Shown in pieces: positions 8,898-17,537 of a stretch of 64,000 bases of DNA. The notes under the pieces are model-generated. The model saw nothing but the letters and a program-made list of their open reading frames with translations. It was not told the origin of the DNA and ran no database searches. The stretch's first letter is position 1. Every line of letters begins with the position of its first letter. The position numbers and the translations under genes were made by a program. The stretch comes from VAZQ01 sp036557705 (GTDB taxonomy: Bacteria > Pseudomonadota > Alphaproteobacteria > Rhizobiales > Xanthobacteraceae): positions 62,001 to 126,000 of the forward strand of contig DATBHB010000096.1 in NCBI GenBank assembly GCA_036557705.1. The letters run 5' to 3'.

Positions 8898-10084
8898 GAG
8901 TTTATCATTTCACAGAGCACCCCTATCCGCAGGCTTGGGACGATCCGCACGGCTACCTGCGTGTGGACCTGCCGAATCGGGCGCTCGATCCGAAAGTCGC
9001 CGCCGATCTCTACCATCGCTATTACGATGAATTCCTTCTCGCCGACGAGCTTGGCCTCGACGTCATGGTCAACGAGCACCATCAGACTGCGACCTGCCTG
9101 TCTTCGACATCGTTGGTCGCGCTTTCGGTGCTGGCGCGGCAGACCCGGCGCGCGCGCATCCTCGTGCTCGGTTATCCGATCGGGCACCGCGGCGATCCGC
9201 TGCGCATGGCCGAGGAACTCTCCACGATCGATGTGATCTCGCGGGGCCGCCTCGACATGGGGTTCGTCAAGGGCGTGCCCTACGAATTTGCCGCCTCGAA
9301 CGCCAATCCGGTCGGTGTCATGGACCGGTTCTGGGATGCGCACGATTTCATCGTCAAGGCGATGACGACGCATGACGGGCCGTTCAACTGGGAGAGCGAG
9401 TTCTTCCATTATCGGCAGGTAAACATCTGGCCGCGGCCGTGGCAACAGCCACATCCGCCGGTCTGGAGCACGACCGCGAGCAAATCGAATGCGCGTGTGC
9501 TCGGCGAGCGGGGTTATGTCATGGCCGTGCTCGGCTCGGGCTACAACACGCGGATGCTCTATGATGCCTACCGCGAAGGCTATGCGTCGAAGCGCAACGG
9601 CGCGCTCCCCGGCCCCGACCGCTTCGCTTACCTCGCTCTGTTCGCGACCGCGCACGACGAGAAGGAGGCGCGCCGGCGCGGCGAACTGGTGGCTGGCTAT
9701 CTGCGGACCGGCGGCAATGTCTATCCGCCGTTCAAGAACCCGCCGGGCTATCTGTCGGTCGATGACAATGTCCGCGTCCTGCGTGGCCTTGGCCCCGAGC
9801 GCAGCTTCACCAAGGACGGCCGCATCATCGACATGCGCACCGGCAGCCTGCAGGACCTGATCGATGCCGTGCTGATGGTCTGCGGCACGCCGGATCAGGT
9901 TTACAACCAGATCGCCGATTTCGTCTCGTATGCGGGCGGGCTGGGCAATCTTCTGGTCATGGCGCAAGGCGGCCATCTGAACCATGCCGATACGGTGGAT
10001 CAGCTCACGCTGTTGGCCAAGGAGGTGCTGCCGCGGCTCAAGGAATTGAAGCAGCCTGCGGCGGCGGAAATTGCGGCGGCGTAG
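8894..10084 (+). CDS. LLM-class flavin-dependent oxidoreductase (luciferase-like)
   Basis: A 396-residue luciferase-like TIM-barrel protein: HFTEHPYP near the N-terminus, the EHHQTAT segment, LARQTRRARILVLG, and RGRLDMGFVKG, which match the bacterial luciferase-like monooxygenase family. These enzymes use reduced FMN or F420 to oxidise or cleave organic substrates. The start overlaps the stop of the upstream hydrolase (ATGA), so the two are made from one transcript. No flavin reductase is adjacent. The gene ends 5 bases before the convergent toxin gene remnant. Confidence 0.87.
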   Translation: MRVYHFTEHPYPQAWDDPHGYLRVDLPNRALDPKVAADLYHRYYDEFLLADELGLDVMVNEHHQTATCLSSTSLVALSVLARQTRRARILVLGYPIGHRGDPLRMAEELSTIDVISRGRLDMGFVKGVPYEFAASNANPVGVMDRFWDAHDFIVKAMTTHDGPFNWESEFFHYRQVNIWPRPWQQPHPPVWSTTASKSNARVLGERGYVMAVLGSGYNTRMLYDAYREGYASKRNGALPGPDRFAYLALFATAHDEKEARRRGELVAGYLRTGGNVYPPFKNPPGYLSVDDNVRVLRGLGPERSFTKDGRIIDMRTGSLQDLIDAVLMVCGTPDQVYNQIADFVSYAGGLGNLLVMAQGGHLNHADTVDQLTLLAKEVLPRLKELKQPAAAEIAAA

Positions 10085-10089
10085 ACCCT

Positions 10090-10508
10090 TCAGTGCGCCA
10101 GCGGATTTATCCAACGCAAGCCGGAGAACCGGGCGAAGTCGCCATCCGTCGAGCACAGTGTAAGCCCATGCTCGATGGCAAGCGCAGCAAGATGCGCGTC
10201 CGGCACCAAGTCGCCGTGCACGCCAGGCTGGGAAAGCAGGTTAGCAAGGATCTCGGCGTGGCGTTCGGTGGGTGCTGGGACCCAGAGAGCCACGCCATGG
10301 TCCGCTGCCACGCGCTGGCCATCGGCACGGGCGGCCTAAACATCCGCGGATTGGTGACCAGCCGGAGGTAACCGAGAAGACTCATCCACGGCAGACCGAC
10401 GGGAGCCGGGCCGCTTAGCTGATGGTCAAGCCATTCCTTGGCTGCTTGATGTTGGGCAAATTGGGATATGCTCGCATAAACAAGGATGTTGACATCGACC
10501 AGAATCAC
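10090..10508 (-). pseudogene. VapC-type PIN toxin, frameshifted
   Basis: The first half is read from a GTG at 10508 and shows a PIN-domain N-terminus (MILVDVNILVYA, then GLPWMSLLGYLRLVTNPRMF). The second half of the fold (WVPAPTERHAEILANLL, GDLVPDAHLAALAIEHG, STDGDFARF, WINPLAH) is in another frame and ends at 10090. The frames switch at about 10310-10330, where a few residues of the family pattern also seem missing. This suggests a small deletion rather than a single-base sequencing slip. The GTG overlaps the antitoxin stop (GTGA), as in active vapBC operons, so the toxin was probably functional once. Confidence 0.75.
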
Positions 10509-10753
10509 TTAAACGCCTCACCTTCCGCATAGGCGAGGACTTCGGCGACGTTATCTACGTTGTCCAACAACGGTGTGACGCCGTCGATCGGCTCGGTGCG
10601 GAACGGTTCGCGCTTCTTGGAACGAGCGCTTATATCACGCAATCCCCGGCGCAAGACTTCGTTGATGAGTTGTTTGAGGCCCGTATCGCGATCTCGGCGC
10701 AATCGCTCGAGCTGCACCGCAACATCGTCATCGATCGTCAGAGTTGTTCTCAC
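10505..10753 (-). CDS. vapB: VapB-type antitoxin
   Basis: An 82-residue ribbon-helix-helix antitoxin: MRTTLTIDDDVAVQLERL is the DNA-binding strand and helix, followed by LKQLINEVLRRGL; the tail (FRTEPIDG onward) would wrap the toxin. Its stop overlaps the start of the PIN toxin, which is broken. Intact antitoxin with dead toxin is a common decay state, since loss of the toxin is tolerated. It would normally autorepress its own promoter just upstream of 10753. Confidence 0.78.
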   Translation of the reverse strand: MRTTLTIDDDVAVQLERLRRDRDTGLKQLINEVLRRGLRDISARSKKREPFRTEPIDGVTPLLDNVDNVAEVLAYAEGEAFK

Positions 10754-10800
10754 ACATCAGGTCATGGCAAGGTGATGCCTTGATGTCAACTCCTTGGCGC

Positions 10801-11592
10801 TCACGCTCGGTTGCTGGTTTCGCCGAGATGCTGGCCGCAGTCCATGCGGATGCATTCGCCCGTCATGGTGGTGGCGCCCTCGATCAGGAACAAGGCTGCG
10901 ACCGCGACGTCGGCGGGCCAGATGCCCTTGCGCAGCGGAAATTCCGTCTCCGCCCGCGCGACGCGCTCCCGATACTGCGGTTCGGTGAGAATTTTGCGCG
11001 TCCAGGCGCCGAGCATGCCGCCCGGACAGAGCGCGTTGACCCGCACTTCCGGCGCGAGCGCGCGCGCCATCGCGAGGGTGAGGTTGTTCACCGCCGCCTT
11101 CGAGGCCGTATAGGCCATTGAGCTGCCGCCCGCGCGCATCGCTCCAACCGAAGAAATATTGACGACCGCGCCATCGCCGCAAGCCTTGAGGTGAGGCGCC
11201 GCCGCCCGCGTCATCTGGTAATTGCCGATGACATTGACGGCGAAGACGCGCTCGAACTCAGCGGCGTCGAGCAGATCCATGCGCCGGTGCGCAATGGGCC
11301 TGGTCGTGGCGGCATTGTTGATCAACACGTCGAGGCGGCTCCATTTATCGAGCGCGGCCGCGACCAGGCGCTTGCAGTCGGCATCCTTCGCCACGTCGCC
11401 TTGGACAACGATCGCATCGCCGCCCGCCGCCCGGCAGGCGGCGGCGACCTTCTCGCCGCCCGCTTTGTTGGTCGCATAGTTGACGATCACGTTGCAGCCG
11501 CGCGAAGCGAGAAGCTTGGCGCATTCCGAGCCGATGCCGTCGTCCGAGCTTGCTCCGGTGACGACCGCCGCCTTTCCCCGAAGGTCCAACAC
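10801..11592 (-). CDS. Short-chain dehydrogenase/reductase (SDR family)
   Basis: A 263-residue classical SDR. The cofactor motif is slightly extended (VVTGASSDDGIG, residues 10-21), which is seen in FabI-like and some catabolic SDRs. NNAA, the catalytic serine in VVNISS and YTASK (Tyr-x3-Lys) follow. The start is a GTG at 11592 with AGGAGAGT directly upstream, 6 bases after the stop of the Bug receptor, so the two are co-transcribed. It sits at the end of the UbiD-UbiX-GST-Bug-SDR run and probably oxidises a hydroxyl group in the same unknown pathway. Confidence 0.85.
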   Translation of the reverse strand: MLDLRGKAAVVTGASSDDGIGSECAKLLASRGCNVIVNYATNKAGGEKVAAACRAAGGDAIVVQGDVAKDADCKRLVAAALDKWSRLDVLINNAATTRPIAHRRMDLLDAAEFERVFAVNVIGNYQMTRAAAPHLKACGDGAVVNISSVGAMRAGGSSMAYTASKAAVNNLTLAMARALAPEVRVNALCPGGMLGAWTRKILTEPQYRERVARAETEFPLRKGIWPADVAVAALFLIEGATTMTGECIRMDCGQHLGETSNRA

Positions 11593-11598
11593 ACTCTC

Positions 11599-12612
11599 CT
11601 ATCGGCGGGTCATCTCGCCGGCTTTGGCGATGATTTCCGGCGGCAGGCTTGCAACCGATTTGACCACAGCCTCGATCTGCTCCCCGGTGCGGGGATCGAC
11701 CTCCAAACGGCGCTGCTTCGCATCGGCGAGGAACGCTGCGTCCTTCATGGTGGCGTCGAACGCACGGCGTAGCGCATTCACCCGATCAGGCGGGACACCG
11801 GGGGGCGCCAGGATCGGCCGCCCGGTCTCCAGGCTTGATGCCTGAAACTCGAGAATCTGCCGCTGTTCTTCCGTCGCGGCGAATTCGAACACGGTCGGCA
11901 CGTTGAGCCGCGCGACCCGCTGCCGCTCGGTCGTGAACAGGAGGCGCACAACCCCCTCGTCGAGCAGATTCTGCGCCGTTTGCGCAAAGGCGGTCACCGT
12001 CTGGCAAATGCCGCCGACCTCCTTGCGCTGCATGGCCAGCACGACGTCTGTCGAACTCTTGTAGCCGTCGACGGTCCGAAACTTCATTCCGAGCAGGTTC
12101 TTCAAGAGGACCGGCGTCTCCGAAAGCGCGGTGCCCGCCCCGTCGGTGCCGACGAGCAGCTCGTGGCTGAACAAATCCTGAGCGACCAGCACGCCGCTGT
12201 CGCTGTTTGCAAAGCAGCCGCGGCTGGTCATTTCCGGGCTGCCGATCCAATTGAATTTCAGCGGATCGAAATAGACGTTGGGGTGCTTCGTAAAGGCATA
12301 ATTCGGGATATTGCGGCTCACCGATCCGAGTGCGGTGCCGTCCTGCGGGGCCTTGTTGTAGAGATAATTGGCGGCAATCAAGGATCCGGCGCCCGGCATG
12401 TTCTCAATGACGAAATTGGGATTGCCCGGGATGTAGCGCCGCATGTAACGCGTCACCAGCCTCGCCCAGGTGTCGTAATCGCCGGCAAGCGAGCCGACGA
12501 TTACCCGGATCTGCTTGCCGCGATAAAAATCCTCGACCGATTGCGCGCGAGCGGAGCCAGCCAGCGCGGCAAGCGCGATTAAAGAAGCGAGCGCGTAGGC
12601 CGGTTTTTTCAT
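11599..12612 (-). CDS. Bug-type (TctC-like) periplasmic solute receptor
   Basis: A 337-residue exported receptor with signal peptide MKKPAYALASLIALAALAGS ending ARAQ. The mature start (EDFYRGKQIRVIVGSLAGD, YIPGNPNFVIENMPGAG) marks the DFYxGK branch of the Bug/TctC family, more divergent than the canonical YPxRPV branch. No tctAB genes are adjacent. It is followed after 6 bases by the SDR and preceded by a repeat and the GST gene. Its position suggests it captures the substrate of the UbiD/UbiX/SDR enzymes, which is inference. Confidence 0.8.
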   Translation of the reverse strand: MKKPAYALASLIALAALAGSARAQSVEDFYRGKQIRVIVGSLAGDYDTWARLVTRYMRRYIPGNPNFVIENMPGAGSLIAANYLYNKAPQDGTALGSVSRNIPNYAFTKHPNVYFDPLKFNWIGSPEMTSRGCFANSDSGVLVAQDLFSHELLVGTDGAGTALSETPVLLKNLLGMKFRTVDGYKSSTDVVLAMQRKEVGGICQTVTAFAQTAQNLLDEGVVRLLFTTERQRVARLNVPTVFEFAATEEQRQILEFQASSLETGRPILAPPGVPPDRVNALRRAFDATMKDAAFLADAKQRRLEVDPRTGEQIEAVVKSVASLPPEIIAKAGEMTRR

Positions 12613-12630
12613 CCCGTCCTCCTCATCCTC

Positions 12631-12757
12631 GTAGCCCGGATCGCACGATCGCGTCCGCTTGTCTGGCGTCGCACACAGAACCCGACGCGATCGTGCGATC
12701 CGGGTGTTCCCCGGATTTCCGCTTGCGCCTCATGGCGCAAGCGCCAATCCGGGCTAC
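12631..12757. repeat. Palindromic repeat (GTAGCCCGGAT family)
   Basis: Outer arms GTAGCCCGGAT and ATCCGGGCTAC type enclose nested inverted segments (TCGCACGATCGCGTC ... GACGCGATCGTGCGA, and GCTTGCGCC ... GGCGCAAGC). It interrupts an otherwise same-strand gene run between GST and Bug, so it may modulate or end read-through there. Confidence 0.82.
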
Positions 12758-12760
12758 AGG

Positions 12761-13465
12761 TCACGCAGGCACCCGTGCGTAGCGGCCGCGTCCAAAAAAG
12801 CGGTCCTTGTCCTCTTCCGTGGCGGTGTCGCGGCTCGACTTGATCGCCTCAATCTTCTTGAGCGCCCGCTGCACGGCCGGCCGCGCCGCGACAGTATTGT
12901 ACCAGCGCGAGAGATTAGGCTTGGTCTCGAGCCGAATGCCCTGAAGCTTGTAGTTGGCGGTCCAGGGAAACGTCGCGATGTCGGCAATCGAATATTCCTG
13001 GCCGCCCAGATAGGTCGAGGCCCCAAGCCGGTTTTCCAGGAGATCGTAGAGGCGCAGCACCTCGGTCTGGTAGCGACTCGCGCCATAGTCATTGCCGGCC
13101 GGCGCAAAATTCCTGAAATGCGTGAACTGTCCGAACATCGGACCTACCGTCGAGACCTGGATCATCAGCCATTGGATGACCTCGTATCGGCCCGCCATGT
13201 CCTTCGGCAGCAGCCCGCCGGTCTTGTCGGCAAGATACATAAGGATCGCGCCCGACTCGAAAATCGTATAGGGCCGTCCACCCGGCCCGTCGTGATCGAC
13301 GATCACCGGGATCTTGCCGTTGGGATTGAGCCTGCGAAACTCGGGTTTGTAATTGTCGCCCTTCCAGACGTCGATGAAGACCTCCTTGTACGGCAGCCCG
13401 ACTTCTTCGAGCATGATATAGACTTTGCGCACGTTCGGGCTCGTAAGCGCATAGAGGTCGATCAT
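12761..13465 (-). CDS. Glutathione S-transferase family protein
   Basis: A 234-residue GST of the YfcG/YghU-like type: N-terminal thioredoxin-fold part MIDLYALTSPNVRKVYIMLEE, then NPNGKIPVIVD with the cis-proline and FESGAILMYLADK (the ES glutathione-binding pair), followed by an all-helical C-terminal domain. It conjugates glutathione or reduces disulfides. It lies 16 bases downstream of ubiX. GSTs in aromatic-degradation clusters often open glutathione-dependent ether or ring bonds; here that role is inferred from context. Confidence 0.87.
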   Translation of the reverse strand: MIDLYALTSPNVRKVYIMLEEVGLPYKEVFIDVWKGDNYKPEFRRLNPNGKIPVIVDHDGPGGRPYTIFESGAILMYLADKTGGLLPKDMAGRYEVIQWLMIQVSTVGPMFGQFTHFRNFAPAGNDYGASRYQTEVLRLYDLLENRLGASTYLGGQEYSIADIATFPWTANYKLQGIRLETKPNLSRWYNTVAARPAVQRALKKIEAIKSSRDTATEEDKDRFFGRGRYARVPA

Positions 13466-13481
13466 TGTGTGTCGTCCTTAT

Positions 13482-14096
13482 TCAACCCCCGGTCTTGGCG
13501 GTAACGCCGACCGCAATGACCTTGGCGGCGGTGTGCATGTGGCCGTCCCAGCGCTTGGCAAACGGAGCGGGAATGTTGAACTGATCAAGCACCCGCACGA
13601 CGGTATGATTGACAAGGTCGTCGATCGTCTGCGGATGATTGTAGAACGCCGGCATCGGCGGCAGCATCACCACGCCCATGCGCGAAAGTTTGAGCATGTT
13701 CTCGATGTGCACCATCGACAGCGGCGATTCCCGGACCACCAGCACCAGCTGCCGGCGTTCCTTGAGCACGACATCGGCGGCACGGTGCACGAGATGATCG
13801 CCGACGCCCTGGGCGATGCCACCGAGCGTGCGCACCGAGCAGGGAATCACCACCATGCCTTCGGTAAGGAACGAGCCCGACGAGATGGTCGCGCCCATGT
13901 CGCCGGGGCTGTGCACCACGGTGGCAAGGTCGCGCACCTGCTCGACACTGTAGTTAGTCTCGTGCTCGATCGTGCGCTGCGCCCATTTGCTGATGATGAG
14001 ATGCGTTTCCACGTCGGCATGTCGCAAAGCTTCCAGGAAACGGACCCCATAAATGGCGCCGGTCGATCCGGTCATGCCGACAATCAGGCGTCGCAT
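13482..14096 (-). CDS. ubiX: Flavin prenyltransferase UbiX
   Basis: A 204-residue UbiX/Pad1-family protein. Clear motifs are GMTGSTGAIYGVRFLEAL at the N-terminus, SGSFLTEGMVVIPCS in the middle, and VLKERRQLVLVVRESPLS. UbiX prenylates FMN with dimethylallyl phosphate to make prFMN, the cofactor of UbiD decarboxylases. The gene lies 107 bases downstream of a ubiD-family gene on the same strand, so the pair is probably a dedicated cofactor and apoenzyme set. A further UbiD-family gene at 31125-32786 could draw on the same cofactor. Confidence 0.95.
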   Translation of the reverse strand: MRRLIVGMTGSTGAIYGVRFLEALRHADVETHLIISKWAQRTIEHETNYSVEQVRDLATVVHSPGDMGATISSGSFLTEGMVVIPCSVRTLGGIAQGVGDHLVHRAADVVLKERRQLVLVVRESPLSMVHIENMLKLSRMGVVMLPPMPAFYNHPQTIDDLVNHTVVRVLDQFNIPAPFAKRWDGHMHTAAKVIAVGVTAKTGG

Positions 14097-14203
14097 TACG
14101 TCCTCGTTCAGTTCTCATTCCAGCGCGTGTCTAACACATTATGGCTGACCGCGTGAATCCGGCCGTCGCCGTATGGTAATCTTTCGCGTTGCCGGCTCGC
14201 CGG

Positions 14204-15736
14204 TTACGACCCGAACAGGTGGCCGAATTTCGCCAACGCCAGCCGACGTTCCTCGGGCGAAGGAGCATTTACGGCCGGAAATTTGTCGCGCCAATGCCAG
14301 GGCCGGCAGGCATCGATGACGGCGCGGCTGTTGGTATTGTCGCCTATCGCCTTGCGCTCAGGCTCGATGCGCGGATCGAGCGGAGTCGACCAGGCGTCGC
14401 GGATGATGTCGATCGAGGTTGCGGGATCCGAACGGGTCAGCAGTGCCCAGGTGACCTCTTCCAGGTCCGAAACGTCGATGTCGTCGTCGACCACGATGGT
14501 GTAGCGCCCACAATAGGCGCCGACATGGCACATCGAGGCGATGTGGCCGGCCTGCTTGGCGTGGCCGGGATAGCGCTGATCGATCGCGATGGCGAGGAGA
14601 AGCCGCGCATTGCCGACCTCGTGCGCCCAGGCCGCGGTAACCGCAGGAACGCCGGCCTTTTCGATGTTTTCACGCAGCAGCGCCGAGCGCACGATGGCGC
14701 GATAGCGGCAGATTTCGTCGGGCGGACGCTCGGGCACGCAGCCGAGCAGGATCGGCTCGTTGCGGTAATAGATGGCCTCGATATCGACCACCGGCTCCGG
14801 GCGCAGATCGCTCGCGTAATAACCGGTCCATTCACCGAACGGTCCCTCGATGCGTTCGTTACTGGGCTCGATGAAGCCTTCGATCACGATCTCGGCGTTC
14901 GCCGGAACGGGAAGTCCGGTCACCGGTCCCTTGATCACCTCGACCGGTGAGCCGCGCATGCCGCCGATGATTTCGAGTTCGCTTACGCCATAAGGCACCT
15001 CGCTGCAGCCCATGAGAAAGCTCATCGGGTCGCCGCCGCAGACAATCGCGACCGGCATCCGCTCGCCGCGGGCCTTGTACTTGTCGCGCATCTGCCGGCC
15101 GTGCTTGCCGGGGGAAATGTACATGCCGAGCGTTTTCCGATCGTGGATCATCACCCGGTAGGTGCCGCAGTTGATCCAGCCCTCATCGGGGTCGCGGATG
15201 ACGTTGTAGCAGCCGGTCCCGATATAGCGGCCGCCGTCCTTGCGGTGCCACTGCGGAGCAGGGAATTTCGTCACATCGATCGCATCGCCGGTCATGACGT
15301 TCTGCATGACCGGGCCGTGCTCGACATATTTGGGCGGGATACGTTTCATTTCGGCGGCGTAATGGAGCCGGAAACCTTCGCTCAGCTCGACCTTGGACAG
15401 ATCGCTCGGAAAGCCGAGCGTCATGTTCTTGCGTTTGCCGCCGAAAAAATTCACCAGCACGCGGCTGCCCTTGATGGTATCGGGTACGTCCGCGAACACG
15501 AAGCAGGGCGCATCGTCGCGGCGCACCGCCATCTCGGCCAGCATGCCGATCTCGTTTTGCCAGGCGAGATCCTTGACCTCCCTGACCTCGCCGAGCCGTT
15601 GCGCCTCGACGAGCCATTGGCGAAGGTCATGGTAAGCGAGATGAGGCGCGGTATTAGAGCGCGTGCCACGCGTCGTGTCCGGTCCGTTGCCGAGCGCCGC
15701 CGCCATCGCGTTTGTTCCACGATCTTGTTGTACCAT
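14204..15736 (-). CDS. UbiD-family decarboxylase
   Basis: A 510-residue UbiD-family enzyme. The catalytic strip EGPFGEWTGYY at about residue 295 and the metal/prFMN region (HRKDGGRYIGTG, then NCGTYRVMIHD) are intact. Such enzymes reversibly decarboxylate aromatic or alpha,beta-unsaturated acids using prenylated FMN. I place the start at the ATG at 15736, preceded by AGGGATCAGGTG; a longer TTG-start reading to 15763 is possible. ubiX, GST, Bug receptor and SDR follow on the same strand, which makes a catabolic decarboxylase more likely than ubiquinone synthesis. Confidence 0.9.
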   Translation of the reverse strand: MVQQDRGTNAMAAALGNGPDTTRGTRSNTAPHLAYHDLRQWLVEAQRLGEVREVKDLAWQNEIGMLAEMAVRRDDAPCFVFADVPDTIKGSRVLVNFFGGKRKNMTLGFPSDLSKVELSEGFRLHYAAEMKRIPPKYVEHGPVMQNVMTGDAIDVTKFPAPQWHRKDGGRYIGTGCYNVIRDPDEGWINCGTYRVMIHDRKTLGMYISPGKHGRQMRDKYKARGERMPVAIVCGGDPMSFLMGCSEVPYGVSELEIIGGMRGSPVEVIKGPVTGLPVPANAEIVIEGFIEPSNERIEGPFGEWTGYYASDLRPEPVVDIEAIYYRNEPILLGCVPERPPDEICRYRAIVRSALLRENIEKAGVPAVTAAWAHEVGNARLLLAIAIDQRYPGHAKQAGHIASMCHVGAYCGRYTIVVDDDIDVSDLEEVTWALLTRSDPATSIDIIRDAWSTPLDPRIEPERKAIGDNTNSRAVIDACRPWHWRDKFPAVNAPSPEERRLALAKFGHLFGS

Positions 15737-15785
15737 CACCTGATCCCTGGCGCCTAACTCCAATGCGCGCCAATCGCGAGAATAA

Positions 15786-15980
15786 TCAGAACGCCTTCGG
15801 GAGGTCAGCTTCTTTGAGAATGGCGTTGGCCGTAAACCTCGATCTGAGTTTGCGGTCGACGGTTACGTGGTTTTTCGTCTTCGGATCCCACCAGATTTCG
15901 TGATCCCCATGGCCGCGTCGCTTGAGTTCATATCCCGCATCCTTCAGGAGCCTCACGACATCGCGGTAGTAATCGGCCAT
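15786..15980 (-). CDS. hicA: HicA-type mRNA interferase toxin
   Basis: A 64-residue HicA-like protein (MADYYRDVVRLLKDAGYELK, then RRGHGDHEIWWDP). The GHGDHEIW segment carries the catalytic histidine of the double-stranded-RNA-binding-like fold. The ATG at 15980 gives the usual length; it follows the antitoxin stop by 4 bases. It would cleave mRNA when free of antitoxin. Order is antitoxin first, then toxin. Confidence 0.8.
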   Translation of the reverse strand: MADYYRDVVRLLKDAGYELKRRGHGDHEIWWDPKTKNHVTVDRKLRSRFTANAILKEADLPKAF

Positions 15981-15984
15981 CCGG

Positions 15985-16215
15985 TCACTTGGCCGGAACC
16001 AGGCGATCACTTGCACGCGCAATGAGCTCAACTGAAGCCGGCAGTTCTGAGATGCCGGTTTCTTCCAGAAGGTCGATGATCATTGCCGGCAACTTGGCTC
16101 GCAATGCCTCGATCGAATCCGCCTCGGTTACCAGCCCCCTGAGATCCTGGGTCGTTGCCACCCAGACGCGCGCTTCCGGGTCCCAATCTGCGTGAACGAC
16201 AATCGGCCGAGCCAT
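15985..16215 (-). CDS. HicB-like antitoxin with DUF1902 domain
   Basis: A 76-residue protein with the partial RNase-H-like fold of DUF1902/HicB proteins: MARPIVVHADWDPEARVWVA, then TEADSIEALRAKLPAMI. It lacks a C-terminal ribbon-helix-helix, which is usual in DUF1902 antitoxins. The ATG at 16215 is chosen because the conserved domain starts there. It lies immediately upstream of hicA and should neutralise it. Confidence 0.75.
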   Translation of the reverse strand: MARPIVVHADWDPEARVWVATTQDLRGLVTEADSIEALRAKLPAMIIDLLEETGISELPASVELIARASDRLVPAK

Positions 16216-16431
16216 TTGTGGACCACCCAAGTTGCGATCCAAAATAGCCACCGGCCGGCTCATCATCAACTGTGTCGACCCAATAAGGAGGCAAATCACC
16301 TCGCCTCGACTGTCGGAGCGCGCAGCGCATTACCTCTGACATTACGGCCAATGACCGTGCGGCAGGCCGGAACGAACTCTACCTTGCTCTTGCCGAGAGG
16401 ATCGCCGAGGATGCCGCGGGAGTGACGACAC

Positions 16432-17409
16432 ATGATCAGACGACTGCTTTTCATCCTTGTCCTCGCGGCTTTTGCGGCCGGCGGCGAGACTGCCACGGCT
16501 CAGGTCTATCCGTCGCGACCGGTCACCATGGTGGTGCCGCTCGGGCCGGGCGGCTCGACCGACGTGATCGGGCGGATCATGGCGGAAGCCATGCGGGCGC
16601 GGCTTGGCCAGCCTGTCATTGTCGAGAACACGGCCGGCGCGGGCGGCACCATTGGCGTGGGGCGCGTCGCGCGGGCCGCTCCCGACGGCTACACGATCCT
16701 GATCGGGCAATGGGGAACGAACGTCGCAAGCGGCGCAATCTATCCGCTCCAGTTCGATCTTCAGAAGGACTTCGAGCCGATCGCGCTGATTGCTACTCAG
16801 CCCTTCCTGATCGTGGCGCGCAAGACCATGCCGGCAAACAACCTGAAAGAGTTGATCGAGTGGCTGAAGAAGAATGCCGACAAGGCGACGGAGGGAAACT
16901 CCGGGGTGGGCACACCGAGTCACGTCGGCGGCATTCTGTTCCAGCATGCGATCGGCGTACCCATTCAAATGGTGCCGTATCGCAGCGCTGGGCTGACCAT
17001 GCAGGCTCTGCTGAGCGGCCAGATCGACGTTGCGCTTGACACCCCTGCACTCGAAATGCCGCAGGTGCGCGCCGGCACGGTCAAAGCCTATGCGGTGACG
17101 GCCAGCCGCCGTCTCGAAATCGCACCCGAAATCCCCACCACAGATGAGGCGGGGCTGCCCGGTTTCTATTTTTCGTTTTGGCACGCGTTCTGGGCGCCCA
17201 AGGGTACGCCCGCAAATGTTATCGCCAAGCTCAACGAGGCGACCGTGGCAAGCCTTGGCGATCCGGCGGTGCGGCGGCGGCTGATCGATATCGCCCAGGA
17301 CATCTTCCCGCCCGAGCAGCAGACCCCGCAGGCGCTCGCTGCCTTTCACAAGGCCGAGATCGAGAAATGGTGGCCGATCATCAAGGCCGCCGGGATTACT
17401 ATTCAATGA
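16432..17409 (+). CDS. Bug-type (TctC-like) periplasmic solute receptor
   Basis: A 325-residue receptor of the canonical Bug branch: signal peptide MIRRLLFILVLAAFAAGGE ending TAQ, then VYPSRPVTMVVPLGPGG, RLGQPVIVENTAGAGG, and the loop GVGTPSHVGG. The YPSRP start and the two ligand-loop glycine clusters are diagnostic. No transporter membrane genes are nearby. It is monocistronic, with a palindromic repeat 4 bases after its stop, and faces the opposite-strand Bug gene at 17538. Confidence 0.88.
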   Translation: MIRRLLFILVLAAFAAGGETATAQVYPSRPVTMVVPLGPGGSTDVIGRIMAEAMRARLGQPVIVENTAGAGGTIGVGRVARAAPDGYTILIGQWGTNVASGAIYPLQFDLQKDFEPIALIATQPFLIVARKTMPANNLKELIEWLKKNADKATEGNSGVGTPSHVGGILFQHAIGVPIQMVPYRSAGLTMQALLSGQIDVALDTPALEMPQVRAGTVKAYAVTASRRLEIAPEIPTTDEAGLPGFYFSFWHAFWAPKGTPANVIAKLNEATVASLGDPAVRRRLIDIAQDIFPPEQQTPQALAAFHKAEIEKWWPIIKAAGITIQ

Positions 17410-17412
17410 TTT

Positions 17413-17519
17413 CGTAGGGTGGGCAACGGCGCGTCCTCGGGTCAACCGCGTGGGCAAAATCGCGCCGCGCCGTTGCCCACGCTGTCAGGCCGTGCGGCGC
17501 GATTTTGCCCACCCGACGA
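17413..17519. repeat. Palindromic repeat (GTAGGGTGGGC family), between convergent Bug genes
   Basis: Left arm CGTAGGGTGGGCAACGGCGC, right arm CGATTTTGCCCACCCGACG, imperfect at the end. Internal segments GTGGGCAAAATCGCGCCGC and CGTTGCCCACGC give secondary stems. It separates two convergent receptor genes and probably terminates both. Confidence 0.8.
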
Positions 17520-17537
17520 AGTTCGACGGCATTAGTG

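Noticed and set aside
8771..10156. A 461-codon minus-strand frame opposite the LLM oxidoreductase
   Set aside because: The LLM protein on the plus strand has full family motifs and a coupled start. The opposite frame is an antisense shadow.
10090..10508. Programmed frameshift in the PIN toxin
   Set aside because: No slippery heptamer or downstream structure was seen near the switch, and family residues appear deleted. Decay is simpler.
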